Of a stretch of 64,000 nt of DNA, positions 44,631 through 56,600 are shown piece by piece. Numbering within the stretch: position 1 is the first letter of the stretch; each line of letters begins with the position of its first letter. Source of the stretch: Lineus longissimus. Its lineage: Eukaryota > Nemertea > Pilidiophora > Heteronemertea > Lineidae. Position numbers and translations under genes: made by a program. The notes beneath the pieces are model-generated. The model was not told the DNA's origin, made no database searches, and saw nothing but the letters and a program-made list of their open reading frames with translations. Location: contig NC_088320.1 in the NCBI RefSeq assembly GCF_910592395.1, forward strand, positions 8,988,001 to 9,052,000, in the 5' to 3' direction.

Positions 44631-44651
44631 GCGGCGGCGGCGGCGGCGGCC
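44631..44651. repeat. (CGG)n microsatellite
   Basis: About seven GGC/CGG triplets at the right edge of the satellite array. No gene around it is recognised. Confidence 0.8.
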
Positions 44652-45360
44652 GGAAATTACCCAAGTACACAATGCCCCCATTATGGCGGGGGCATAATTA
44701 AAAGAAGTAATTGATGAAATAAACGATCAACTGGATAAGGAAGATTAAAAGGCATTTCTGTTGGACAGAGAAATGGAAAGCAGCACAAGCAGAATGAAGC
44801 GCTTAATTACAGATGTTCTGAAACAACAATAAACAACACAGGTTTTGTAAGTTATCTTCGCTTTATTTTTTCTCATTGTTAAGCGCATGCGCTAATATTC
44901 GGAAGATAAGCTCACCCTGAATATAAGCGCAGTGCACCTAAATACGTATGAATACGGCATGTGGCCGGGGCGCTTGAGATATATTATCACGGTGGCAATT
45001 TCAGGAAAAGGGCTTTTAAAAATATGTCAGTCATTACAAACAACTTGATCTGTCTACTACTCTCATATAATTAGGTCGAATAAGCTCTAAATGAAATGGT
45101 CCAGGGACCATGTGCTCACCTCGGGAAATGTATTGTATGTCATTTGCAGTGGATATGGGGAGAACAGTTTCTGGCTAGTTTCACCAGTTTTAATTCCATT
45201 GAATAATATTATTCTTCACGGCTCAATGGCACAAAAGAAAATAACTGTTACCATCTGACTATAGCATTTTGGTTATAAAGTTGACTAAATATCAGGATTA
45301 TTGAAGAGTGTACATGTCACATGGAAATTGGTTGACATCTGTTCAACGTGACAGTTTAGG
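44652..45360. other. No recognised gene; possible small exon and an NRF1-like palindrome
   Basis: A plus-strand stretch near 44700-44830 reads as a charged helix (EVIDEINDQLDKED, then a stop, then SSTSRMKRLITDVLKQQ) with AATAAA right after. It could be the end of an unknown transposon gene. GCGCATGCGC at 44883-44892 is an NRF1-type palindrome. Confidence 0.3.
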
Positions 45361-46135
45361 AGTAATAGGACTTTGTTGGATTTTCAAGATCGCAGCCTGG
45401 CGGCCATATTTGTCATGGGATTTGACTGAAACTTAGGGATATTGATAAGAGTACATAGATACATAATAACATGAAGTTTGGTTGCAAACCGATCATTAGT
45501 TTTGGAGAAATAGAACTTTGTTTATTTTCAAAGATGGCCGCCTGGCGGCCATATTGGTCAATGGATTTGACTGAAAATCAGGGACGTTGTAGAGAGTACA
45601 TAGATACACAATCACATGAAATGGTTTCAATCGGACTTTGTTTAATTTTCAAGATGGCCACCTGGCGGCCATATTTGAAGTCCGAGCGGGACAAATTTTT
45701 GGGGTAGAATAGAGGGTCCCTAGATATATGTCCTCAAAAGTTTAGAATCTTCTAGCTCAAATAGAAACGAAACGTGCCACCAATCGGTGATTTATTGAAC
45801 TATGACCTCTGTGACCTTGAAAAGTTGGTCAAATCAAAAACCGGGGTGATATGTCATTTAACCTTATCAGATACACACACCATAAAAATGTTGTCACTCT
45901 GCGTACAACCATTAGCTTCAAAAAGGCAAAAAAACGATTTCCAAGATGGCCGCCTGGAGGCCAGAAAGTTGGTCATATCGCAAAAAAGAAAAATGTTTCT
46001 GGGCATATTGCCCAAAACTACCATCACTCCAAGTTTTAGCCATCTAGCCCTAGCGGTTAAGAAACGTGCCACAGGATACAACGATGACGACGACGACGGA
46101 CGATGGACACCGCGGTATTATACAGACTCCCTTCG
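45361..46135 (+). repeat. Degenerate repeats with GGCGGCCATATT modules
   Basis: AAGATGGCCGCCTGGCGGCC and ATATTGGTC-like words recur near 45390, 45535, 45655 and 45945. Between them lie GGATTTGACTGAAA and GTACATAGATACA repeats. The end (46080-46135) has ACGATGACGACGACGACGGA followed by ACACCGCGGTATTATACAGA, a tail often seen in interspersed repeats. The modules resemble the 42.3-44.6 kb satellite. The frame 45774-46139 is not a convincing gene. Confidence 0.6.
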
Positions 46136-46522
46136 GTGAGCCAAAAAGGCACAAAACGGTTGTTGTCAGATAAAAAATTACCGGTTCAAGTACTTGCTGG
46201 AAATTATTGCAGCCATTCAGTTCACTGTCTCGCTGATTTTAACTTAACTCAGTGAAGGTTATCTTGGGACCTGAGGAAATGTGTAATTACCCTACAACTT
46301 GGGCGTTGTCACGTTTCTCAGGAAAGTCAAGTTTTTCAGATAAGTGCCAGAAAAAGCCATTATCTCTCGTTCAAAACACAGCAAACCAATCTAGAATGAT
46401 CTGGATCGATCAAGATCACTGGTTCCGTGTAAACGGCCCTCATATGTCTGCATAGGTTATGGTATTCCAACACTTCAAGCACTTTGGTTGGTACCAATTA
46501 TTGGGTTGGGTTGGTACCAAAA

Positions 46523-46842
46523 ACAACATGGCTCCATCATATATCTCGGACATCCTGCCATCGTATGTCCCAGGGCGATCCCTGAGATCGGATAACCAAG
46601 AGTTGTTGGTGACTCCCAGGTATCGCCTTGAGACTTTTGGTGGCAGAAGCTTTACAGTTTATGCCAGCAAATTATGGAACTCGCTGGACACTAACACCCG
46701 CAACAGCTCCACCGTCAGCGAGTTCAAAAGAAGATTGAAGGCCAAACTATTTGAACGGTTTTTTTGTTAAGCGCAGCTGAGCAATTTTTCTAATTGGATT
46801 TTGCGCTATATAAATGCTATTTGTATGTATGTATGTATGTAC
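46523..46842 (+). mobile_element. 3' end of a CR1/L2-like LINE
   Basis: The frame ending at 46770 contains MAPSYISDILPSYVPGRSLR, ELLVTPRYRLETFGGRSFTV, SKLWNSLDTNTRNSSTVSEF and KRRLKAKLFERF. This is the standard C-terminal end of CR1/L2-group LINE reverse transcriptase proteins. After the stop comes GCGCTATATAAATGC and a (TATG)n tail to about 46842, as in the 3' ends of such LINEs. Only the last about 80 codons remain (5' truncation). Confidence 0.85.
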
Positions 46843-46849
46843 CAAAATT

Positions 46850-47869
46850 ATTAAAGGACCATAGGCATTATTAAGGGCAATATTACCCAGCTATCGGCTG
46901 CCCAGTCACCTCTTGTTCTACATAAGTAGTTTCCATCAACAAATTGCACAAAAAAAGGAAAAATTCCAAAGACTGAATTATCGCGCTTTTCTGATGTCTA
47001 CCCGAGTGTGCTCTCCACGCATTGACCCTTTTCACGTGGAACAATGCACTAGTAAGGCGTTTCCTGGAGTAAGGACCTACCCTGTGACGCCTCGGTGCCA
47101 GGACTTGTGCTACTAGAAATAACGAATAACACATTATTCTAACAAAAGAATCAAACATGATAGGAAAAAAAGTTTATAGGTGAACCAGAGGAAGAACAAA
47201 AATTCTGCAATAAGAAGCCGCCCTTACTTTAAAGTCACAAATACACCAAAAACAGCAAAAGTAGAAAACAGCAGTAGTAGAAGATTGAGCAGAAGCGTTT
47301 AAAACTGTTTGGGTAGACAACGGCGATATAAATTAAAACTGACCACATTCAGCATTTAAATCAACCGTTCAATGATAAACGTCTTGGCGCCAAAACCCGA
47401 TGTTGGCGAAAATGACATCATATCATGTAAAATCCAAAGAAACATCAAGGAGTCACCTACAGTTGGGCACCTGCAAAAATGCCAGTTGCAGCAGGAACAA
47501 GTTTAATCCGAAACGGGTGTAATCCATCTGTGATTGTGTTATTCACTTATGAAATAAATCCTTAATCCAATGTTTCCGTTTCTTCCATGCGCAGACACTG
47601 CCTCAAGGACAATTACGCCTCAATTTTGTTAAGTCCCTCGCAGTGTTGTACTAAACAAATCGTAGCCTGGAAAATCAAATTATAAAATTTCATCCATGAT
47701 GTGATGAAAATACTTTACTTTGATAATAAATTAAGTGTAAATAAGAATGCAGTGAACAATCAAGTGACATATTTTCGTGTTTCTCAACAAGATCAGCCCA
47801 AATATCAATAATAACAAGGAGTTTTATATGGCACTTTAAAAGAGCTTTCATTACCCAGCCTATCCAGAA
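46850..47869. other. No recognised gene
   Basis: Short frames on both strands near 46883-47158 overlap each other and show no domain. Nothing else stands out. Confidence 0.4.
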
Positions 47870-48035
47870 ACCTTTCTGGAAAACCATGGGCGGACACCAT
47901 CTAGCCCATGCGAGGAGTTTTGTGGCCTGGTAGGAGTTACAAAGTGGCACCTGCCGGGTATCGAACCCAGGACCTCCCACTCACAATGTTGATGCTCAAC
48001 CGTTGTGCCACTGCGTTCCTCTGAGCACAGATTAT
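47870..48035 (-). mobile_element. tRNA-derived SINE, minus strand
   Basis: The minus strand has an A box TGGCACAACGGTTGAGC (starting at 48011) and a B box GGTTCGATACC (47957-47967), about 45 bases apart. Unrelated body sequence follows. Stems outside the boxes do not form a good cloverleaf, so a SINE is favoured over a tRNA gene. Confidence 0.55.
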
Positions 48036-48405
48036 TCCAAATGCCTGAAAATGTACCCATCTCTGTACGTATGTCTTTTATTGCTTCATGACTATCCACA
48101 GGACAATGTATTGAAGTGATTCAAAATTATCTCACGGCACTGTATTTGGTTGCAGTTGATCAGTTTAACCCAATTCGCTTCAAGTTTCTCGTCTGTCATG
48201 AGCCATACTTTCATGGAGAGATACCATCAAATAGGTCGCCCATTTGTAAAATTTCAGACCCACCTCTGGCACACAGACATTCATCATGGTTTTCATCTCT
48301 GTCTGCGGCAACTCATCCCTCAAGAAGTTTATGATGGCCTCCATCTGAAATAACATAACAGTTGCAAAACGAAAGGTATCTAATTGCTGTTTTATAATGA
48401 AAACA

Positions 48406-48456
48406 TTTAAATGATGAGCAATTTTAATTGCTCATCATTTAAAGCTTAAAAGCTTT
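48406..48456. repeat. Two adjacent perfect palindromes
   Basis: 18-bp arms at 48406-48423 and 48426-48443 are exact complements with a 2-base spacer, centred in AATTTTAATT. A second palindrome, AAAGCTTAAAAGCTTT, follows directly at 48441-48456. It could form a cruciform. Confidence 0.85.
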
Positions 48457-50151
48457 AACAATAGACCACAAGACCAGAAGCTAGAAAACTCAATTAATTT
48501 TATGAAATATAGACGATCAAAAAATTGCAGATTGCACTCAGACTCTTGACTTCCTTTATTGGGAGTCATGCTCTACATTTGTATGAGTATTATTATTTAT
48601 ACTATCCCCAGCATTTCGAAATCATCTTTTACTTGGCTTTCCCAAAGTCACAATCACTGCAAAATTAGATTCGACTGCTTCGTTGAAGGTCGACATTGAA
48701 AAAGTGGCATGCCCCTGCGAAATGAATTTTACCTTAGATGGATTTTGTTGGAAATAGCTGGAATTTCCAGCTCTTGGCTGGAGTAAGCTGACACTTTGAA
48801 TTTAGAGTTTCATCGAAAAGTTATGGCTGGCAAAAGCTGACAAAAACGACTTTATCCATGGGGTGGAAATTCTTGGCATTTTCTGGAACTTTATTTTTTC
48901 GTAAAGGTTCCAACGCTGGAAATTTCTGTCACTTTACTATAAGATTGTCAAAAGCTGGAATTAGCTGGAAATTTCAAATTCAATGTTTCTGACAATTGTT
49001 GGAAAAAGCTGGCATTTGCTGGCAACACAAATTACTATTATGTTATGCAATTCCATCATGTGCCTTATCACCTGACCTATCCCATGATGCATTACACCTC
49101 AGACAGGAACCAGTAGGTTTGAATTTTCAAGTCAAACAAAGAAATCATGTGGGAGCTCTTCTTATTTCTTGATTTTTACCCCGAATTCAATATCAAGATA
49201 TCCAAAGTTTACACAAGTTGAATTGGATCACATAAGGATTCAAATGAATGCAAAAAGGGTAATCTGGACAGGCTTTGAGGTTGTTTTTTCAGCATATAAA
49301 GAAGCCTGAATCAGTGCATGTGCTGTAAGCCTGTATTATTGTATGCATGATCGTGGACCCGGACGGTATCATAACTGTATGATTTTCCATGGAAGATGTC
49401 CACAGCTCATGACTCATGTAGTGATGGAGTCAATAAACAGTCGGCTTGCTCCATCGTTCTTTTCAAGCCCGTGCAGTGATGTTATTTGGACATCCATTTT
49501 GGACGTCAGTCACCGTCTTTAACCCTGCCCTCCTGACATCAAAGTGACAGAGTGTGCTATGCCATGTTGATATCACAGTATCAAAAATATCAACAAATCT
49601 TCGGCGTTCAATTTTGGCCATCGAATAGTGTATTCTGTGTTGGGTAGAGGCCCACTGAAATGGTCCATGGACCATGTGACCTTGAAATCTAAAACCCAGA
49701 GGTTATTTGATAAAACTGTTGATAATACTATGTGACTAACAGCATGAAATGATCAAAAAACTTACTTTGGTGCCCAAGTCAATGAAGGAACTCGTGACTT
49801 CCTGATCAACATCATGTCCACATTCATGTTCACCTGAGATTGCAAGAATTAAAAATAATTTGAGTTTTTATACGGGGGTGGGGGTGGTACTTTGGATACA
49901 ATATTTAAATTTTGATCTTAATCAAATTTACTTTTTTTTTTTTTTTTTTTATTGCATTGGTGTCATGGCAGGTTTGACATAATCAAACTAAAACGAGCAC
50001 TATATTCTGTGCACTAATTTGGAGGGGGGGGGGGGGGGTGAAATGAAACAAAAAAAATGTCTTCGGTCAATCCATCAATGTCAACCCATTGTTGATTTCA
50101 TTGATAGAAACGGTAGAAAAGCATGGGCGTGGTTACCAGGACGTGTTGTCC
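48457..50151. other. No recognised gene; low-complexity words
   Basis: Between 48740 and 49020 the words GCTGGAAATT, AGCTGGAATT and AAAGCTGGC recur irregularly. A long T run lies at about 49930-49950 and a 15-G run at 50024-50038. The frame at 49675-49463 (minus) is unrecognised. Confidence 0.4.
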
Positions 50152-50569
50152 TTTATGTTAGTCCTAACGGCGACATAGTGTGCAGACGATGGATCCAAAA
50201 AGACCCGAGAGAGAGTCTGGTTGCCTTGGCTCAGGCGCCCTCTGGAGGGATGTGCATGAACTCAAGGATCGAGATGGTGATGTCTTCCAGGCCCTGGTGG
50301 TCCGGGAGGTTAAAGTGATGCCCTATGAAATCAGTGGCGATGTTTTTGTTGACGCTGTAGAAGTGTCCTTGGAAGCGTTCTAGTATTGAACGCCTGGTTT
50401 CGCCCACATATTGTATGTGACATTGTCTACATTGAATGCAATAAATAACATTATTGCTTTTACAGCAAATTTTGATTTTTGTGTTTTTTAGATCTTCTGA
50501 AACCATTGTGAGGTCGTACGCGTTTATGGTACCTTCCTGGTGTCGATGCTGCTGGGTGGACCCTCTCAC
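50152..50569 (-). pseudogene. Penelope-like element, GIY-YIG endonuclease domain fragment
   Basis: The minus-strand frame 50569-50231 has ICCKSNNVIYCIQCRQCHIQ, YVGETRRSILERFQGHFYS and HFNLPDHQGLEDITISIL. This is the GIY-YIG nuclease end of Penelope-like retroelements, which nicks target DNA. A TGA at 50228-50230 interrupts it, but the same frame goes on to FWIHRLHTMSPLGL, the usual end of this domain. The reverse transcriptase that should lie upstream (higher coordinates) is absent. Confidence 0.8.
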
Positions 50570-51126
50570 TTTCTACGGGGACTAGCTGGGAGAGGGCCAC
50601 CACACCAGGTGTTGCCTCATCTGGTTTACCTCTCAGCTACTTGATCAAAGGACAACTCATGATTCCTCATCATTCTTGTTTAATCACTCGGCGTATGGTA
50701 TATGGTACACTCTCCCATACAACACATCCAATGTAGAACTAGTCTACGCCATTGCTCAGACCCGACTCTCTCACACAACAAATCGTTGCTAGCTCGACCC
50801 AATAATAAGTCAATATGTTATATAATATTCAATGGTGTGATCTGAACCTGTAGGCAAACACATATTTTAACCCTTGTGGCAACCTACCAACAACCCTGGG
50901 ATTCCTGATACCTGTAATTCGTTACATGCTAATGTGAGCTATATACTAAGCCATGGGCCTACACCGCAAACACCTAACCTTACACTTCCCCCCTACGGAT
51001 AATTTTGCACCCGCAAAATGAGCAAGCAACAACTGCTCCTGATTACATAATACATGTATTCCCCCAACAAAAGTATTTCTACCCATTTCCTAAAATCTAC
51101 ACATCCTGCTTTAAAATGTCATTGCT
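50570..51126. other. No recognised gene
   Basis: Sequence between the Penelope fragment and the Gypsy-A LTR. It contains a TATAATATTCAATGGT word also found near 17780. The last bases TTGCT are the Gypsy-A target duplication. Confidence 0.4.
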
Positions 51127-51278
51127 TGTTGCGTGGTGTCTTCGGTTGGGCCACGGCCAACTTGGAAGTCGTCAATGTAGTTTACTTTCCACATGTCTTG
51201 AATAAAGTTGTTAGATTTTAGCCAGCATAATTATCTCCTCACTGTGTCTTCTCATCGATCATCTTGCATGACGAAACA
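51127..51278 (+). repeat. Gypsy-A 5' LTR
   Basis: Starts TGTTGCGTGGTGTCTTCGG and ends GCATGACGAAACA. It contains AATAAA (TTGAATAAAGTT). TGGTGACAGCTG follows directly and is the probable tRNA primer site. Confidence 0.95.
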
Positions 51279-51497
51279 TGGTGACAGCTGTAAAGAACCC
51301 CAAACAACTCTCAATGCTGTGGAAATCTAGAATCTGACCGTGATCGAGGCCAAAGTCGAACTCTCAGTACCGGCCAAACCGCGCAGTGCTCAGCAACACA
51401 GGGTGTACCAGCATAGTGCAAATCGTGTGCATTCGTACAGTGGATGTACAGACCAAGGTCGCTGCCAACTTTCATTCTCCTCGAAGCTGCTGCAGTT

Positions 51498-52506
51498 ATG
51501 CTTGAGCCTCCTTTTGCTGCTGCTGCAGCTGCCCCCCCCCCCCGTGATCCTGCCCCTGTGCATGGAATCCGTCCCCCTCAACCGCCAAACCTAGATGGGG
51601 GGCACTTGGAAAATTTTCAAGCAAAAGTGGACGAATTACTCGATCATTACGAACCTTGACAAGCAGACCCGAGCATATCAAGTTGCCTTACTACTGCATA
51701 CGCTTGGGGACGACGGTCTGATGATCTACAATGGTTTCAAGTTTGAAACTGAGGACAACGAGGACGAAGTTTTGGCTAAGTTTGATAACTTCGCCATTGG
51801 AGAAATCAACGAAACGTTTGAACGATTTGTCTTCAATCAACGGAATCAAAAGACTGATGAAACTTTCGAGACTTTTCTTGCTGCTATTCGGTTGCTGGTG
51901 AAGACTTGCAATTATCACAAGGAGACTGTGAACTCTATCTTGAGGGATCGAATAGTCCTTGGCATAAGTGATCGTGAAACTCAGAAGCGACTGCTGCGAG
52001 AGCGTGGCCTGACCCTGGATGGCTGCATCGCAATATGCAAGACGTCAGAGAATGCGGAGGCCCACGAAAAGGCCATGAATGCTGACTCATCGGTAAACTT
52101 TGTGAAGCGCTCTAGCAAAAACCGCACTAAGTCTAAGATGGCGCCACCGACTCAGAAAACTGGTGCTACACCATCTCAAACTGCTGGAGATTGCAAGTTT
52201 TGTGGTCGTACTCACATTATGCGCAAATCTGAATGTCATGCGTGGGGCAAATCGTGTCAAAATTGCCAAGGTCTGAACCATTTTGCCGCAAAGTGTACAA
52301 AGCAGGGCAAGACCAAGAAAGTAAACCAACTCCTAGATGAGGACTCTGAGCTAGATGATGATGGCTGTGAGTGGATTGATTCTATTCAACCTGGTAATGG
52401 TCACTCACCGAAAGATGTACGATGCCGGATGATGTTGACCGATTCCCGACAGGAGGTCACATTCCAGGTGGACACTGGAGCGTCCGTCAACTTGACTCCT
52501 CTATGA
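51498..52506 (+). pseudogene. Gypsy-A gag and start of protease
   Basis: The N-terminal part reads MLEPPF, an Ala/Pro-rich run coded by a 12-C tract (51532-51543), then NLDGGHLENF. A frame change near 51605 moves on to the 51595-52506 frame (KQKWTNYSIITNLDKQTRAY, GDDGLMIYNGF, FERFVFNQRNQ), a retrotransposon gag core. Zinc-binding CKFCGRTH and CQNCQGLNHFAAKC motifs follow near 52190-52300. Protease begins with VTFQVDTGASVNLTPL, and a TGA at 52504-52506 ends the frame. It would form the particle shell and RNA-binding protein. Confidence 0.85.
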
Positions 52507-52840
52507 TTGGCTGTTGATACTGAGCTTTCTCCCACAACGAAACGCCTAAAAATGTGGAACGGCAGTGAAATTCACCCGGTAGGATCGTGTAGGCTTGTGA
52601 TTGGTAATCCAAAAAACCGTAAGCGCTACTCAGTTGAGTTTGTTGTTGTAAAGGAGAACCTGATGCCTCTTCTTGGTCTCAAGGCTGCGCAAGGGATGAA
52701 ACTCGTCACGATCAACGACTCCATTATGGAACGCATCGCAGCTGTGATGGTTTTAGACAAGTTTGCTGATGTGTTTGACGGCAAGCTTGGGAAACTCTCA
52801 GGCACCGTGCACCTGGAAGTTGATGAAGGTGTTATGCCTG
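52507..52840 (+). pseudogene. Gypsy-A protease remainder, cut by Gypsy-B
   Basis: After the TGA the same frame continues (RLKMWNGSEIHPVGSCRLVI, ENLMPLLGLKAAQ, DKFADVFDGKLGKL), giving the rest of the retropepsin and the link to RT. It is cut at the Gypsy-B insertion (target GCCTG, 52836-52840). The sequence resumes at 60150 in RT. Confidence 0.8.
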
Positions 52841-53111
52841 TGTGACGAGGCTGGTTTGTCTTTGTCTCCGTTTCGTCTTGTCTCTCTGGTTGTGACGAGT
52901 GTGATTCACTTCGGGCAGATGACACCACTGTTCTAGGTCAAGCGCCGCCATCTCTCAACCAGTGAACACGTAGATTTTCTTCTCTCCAAACTTCTGTAAA
53001 TTTCTCTATACATTCTCAAGTTGTGTTCATTAAATTATTTCTATTCTATTTCTAGTGTTTTGTGGATTCTTTTAAGGCCACGATACTTTCGAGAGCCGTT
53101 GTATCGTGACA
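52841..53111 (+). repeat. Gypsy-B 5' LTR
   Basis: Starts TGTGACGAGGCTGG and ends TTGTATCGTGACA. It differs from the 3' LTR at three bases and lacks one copy of a 30-bp repeat present there. Confidence 0.95.
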
Positions 53112-53113
53112 TA

Positions 53114-53131
53114 TGGGGGCTCGTCCAAATT
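53114..53131 (+). promoter_or_regulatory. Gypsy-B primer-binding site (tRNA-Pro-like)
   Basis: TGGGGGCTCGTCC begins two bases after the LTR. It matches the first 13 bases of the tRNA-Pro primer site known from gammaretroviruses; the remaining bases differ. Confidence 0.7.
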
Positions 53132-53647
53132 CCGATTTTAGTGCAAAATAGTTTTTTCAACATGGCGCGCTTGACCCTTGCGAAGGCAAGTAAAACTCAT
53201 ATTAGTACATGCATTGTGTCCAGTATCGCCATGCATTGTTGTATGGCCGACTATAAACACGGTCACTGCACTGCACTGCGCTGTGCATCTATGTGATGTG
53301 CATTTGACTGGCATTAAATTATATGTTTACATGCATGCCATTTGTGAAAATCTGTAAACCCGTGTATGGTTTCTGATTTCTTCTTGCAGTATTTCTTAGT
53401 TGAGTCTGAGAAATAACTTTTGTGTGCGATTGTTGCACTTGATTGAGTACAGGTACATAATTTGTACTTAACCTTGTTTGTGGCAGATATTGTTCTTGCG
53501 TAGACTGTGATATCATTGAGTCACTTTGAAGTCTTCTAGCAATTTTGGTCTGTGCACAGATTTTGAATTGCACTTAGTACATTTTTTGAAGTTCGTGTGA
53601 ATTATATTTGAATATTTTGTCACATTTTTGTGTTGTGCTAGTGTATA

Positions 53648-56600
53648 ATGGCTTTCAATTTAGAAGCCTTTGTGGAGGATCCCGATTGGGGGATGCTGGA
53701 AGACCTATTAAAGGTCAATTTGATCAGTCTAGCTGATCATTTCGGTATTTTGGTCACAAAACGTGACAGGAAGCAGGTTATTTTAGATACTTTGATATCT
53801 GCTCTTCTGGAGAAGAAAATTGTAAAATATGTTGGCAGTGATGAACCGGTTGTTGACGTAATTAGATTGAAGGAGTTAGAGCTCGAACAACAGAGACTTG
53901 CATTTGAACAAAGAAAGTTAGAATTTGATCATCAGATCCGTTTGAAAGAGTTAGAGATGAGAGCGGCTACTGCTTTCCCCGGTATACATGTTGGTTCGGT
54001 AGGGCATGCGTCGGGTTTTGATGCAAGCAAGCATATCCGGTTAGTCCCTCCTTTCAATGAAAAGGAAGTCGACAAATATTTTTTGCACTTTGAGAAGGTG
54101 GCCCACAGTTTAGCATGGCCTGAGGAGGTCTATACCTTGTTGCTACAGAGTGTTTTAAAGGGAAAAGCCCAGGAAACATATTCATCTTTGTCAGTCGGTC
54201 AGTCAGCTGATTATCAGGTGGTAAAACGGGAAATTTTAAAAGCATATGAGCTTGTTCCGGAAGCTTACCGTCAGAAATTTCGCCATCTTAGAAAAGCTGA
54301 TGGTGTCACGTATGTTGAGTTTGCTAGGGAAAAGGAAGACTTGTTTAACAAGTGGTGTACTTCAGTCAGTGCCAAAGAATATGGTTCCTTGAGAGACTTG
54401 ATTTTGGTTGAGGAGTTCAAACGGTGTTTGCCTTCAGAAATCAAAATGTTCTTGGATGAACACAAAGCGAAGAATTTAGAGGAAGCAGCTACGCTAGCAG
54501 ATGATTATTACCTTACACACAAACATGTATTTGGTATGAGGGGTGCTTACTCCTCATATTCGCAGTCCAGGAATTCATCAGTTAGTTCCAGTCAGCCTGC
54601 AGCTGCATATTCACAACCTGTGGTAAATTCTTCTATTTCTAGTCAGTCTGGGGCAGCCTCTTCTCAGCCAAGGTCAGGTAGTAAGGGCACAAGAGAGAGT
54701 AGGTGTTTTTATTGCAAGAAGGAAGGCCATAAAATGGCTGACTGTCCAGTTTTAAAAAGAAAGAACACAAAGATGCCAAGTGAGAGTGCACTCATTGTAG
54801 ATCGTGGTATCAACCGTCATACTTGGAAGGTTGGTTCTCAATATTTACCTTTTGTATCAACTGGCTATATTTCTATTCCAGGCTCATCTTCTTGTGTACC
54901 ATTGGTTATTTTGAGAGATACAGGAGCTTCTCAGTCTTTACTGCTGGAGGGTGTTTTGGAGTTGAGTGATGAGACTCACACAGGTAAAAACATTCTGATC
55001 CAGGGGGTGGAATGTAGGGATTTCATTTCTGTACCATTGCATAATGTCAATCTGAAGTCTGAATTGTATTCAGGAGCTGCAGAAGTTGGTGTGCGGCCTG
55101 TTTTGCCTGTAAGTGGGGTGTCATTGATTTTAGGCAATGATTTAGCAGGTGGTAAAGTTACTGTAGACCCCATTGTCAAGGTTAAGCCTGATTTCTCAGT
55201 GTGTGATTATGATGGTTTGGGAAAGGAATTCCCTGAAGTTTTTACAAGCTGTGTTGTCACGAGGTCTAAGACTAAGGCTGAGTTGTCTGCCTTTGCACAA
55301 GACGATTTGAGTGTACCATTGAATAATCTTTTTGAGTCTGTTGAGCAGACTGGTGGTGTGTCGGGTGTTTTAGATTCACCTGCTGGTACTGAGCATTTTG
55401 ATGAAAATATTTCACGTGATGATGATGTATTTATGTTCAGCCGTAAAGATTTGATCTGGGATCAAGAAAGTGACCCCCAGGTTTGGAGGCTCGCTGAGAA
55501 AGTTGTTGATGTTGCGGGTGTAGATGAACAGGTTTATTATTTTAAACAAGGTGGTGTTTTGATGAGGAGTTGGCGTCCTCCAGATGCTTGTAAGTTAGAT
55601 GACTGGAGGGTAAGACATCAAGTTGTTGTTCCGTTGTCCTGCCGGAAAAAAATTTTAAAACTTGCTCATGGCGCCCCTACGAGTTCCCACCTCGGTATTA
55701 CAAAAACGTATCTGAGGGTTTTGAGCCATTTTTTTTGGCCTGGTCTTCGATCGGATGTGGTAAAATTTTGTAGAGAGTGCCATACTTGTCAAGTTGTTGG
55801 AAAGCCAAACCAGACAATACCCAAGGCACCCCTTCGACCGATACCATCTGTTGGGGAGGCTTTTAGCAGGGTAATCATTGATTGTGTTGGCCCTTTGCCA
55901 AAGTCGTCTAGTGGAAACCAATACTTGTTAACGATCATGTGTGCAGCGACAAGGTTCCCCGAAGCCATACCTCTCCGTAACATTACGTCCAGATCTGTTG
56001 TGAAGGCTTTGATCAGGTTCTTCAGTTGGGTCGGCCTGCCAAAGGACGCTTTGCAGTCGGATAACGGCTCTAACTTTATTTCCAAAATCTTTCAACAGGT
56101 TATGAGTCAGCTTGGAATAAAGCATGTAAAATCTAGTCCTTATCATTCTGAATCTCAAGGGGCCTTGGAGAGGTTCCATTCTACACTGAAGAACTTGCTT
56201 TCTGCCTATTGCTATGAGAATGAAAAGTCATGGGATGAAGGAGTCCCACTGGTTCTTTTCTCTGTTAGAGAATGTGTTCAGGAATCTTTAGGTTTTAGTC
56301 CTTTTCAGTTGGTGTTTGGGCACGAGGTTAGAGGCCCTTTGAAGTTGCTCCAAGAAATGTGGCTTGGTGAGTCGGAAGATATTGGTACTGAACGTGGTGT
56401 AAATCTTCTAGACTATGTTTCGAAATTTCGAAACCGGTTGTTTAGAGCTGTTGAGATGGCAACGTCAAATTTGGAATCCAGTCAGTCAAAAATGAAGTCT
56501 TTGTTTGACAAAAAAGTCAAGGAGAGAAATTTTCAAGTAGGGGACCGTGTATTGGCTCTTCTACCCCTTCAGGGTAACTCTCTCCAAGCCAAGTATTCTG

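Noticed and set aside
45774-46139. 121-codon ORF in the 45-kb repeat
   Set aside because: It spans degenerate repeat modules and ends in an acidic run coded by a GAC microsatellite. No domain is seen.
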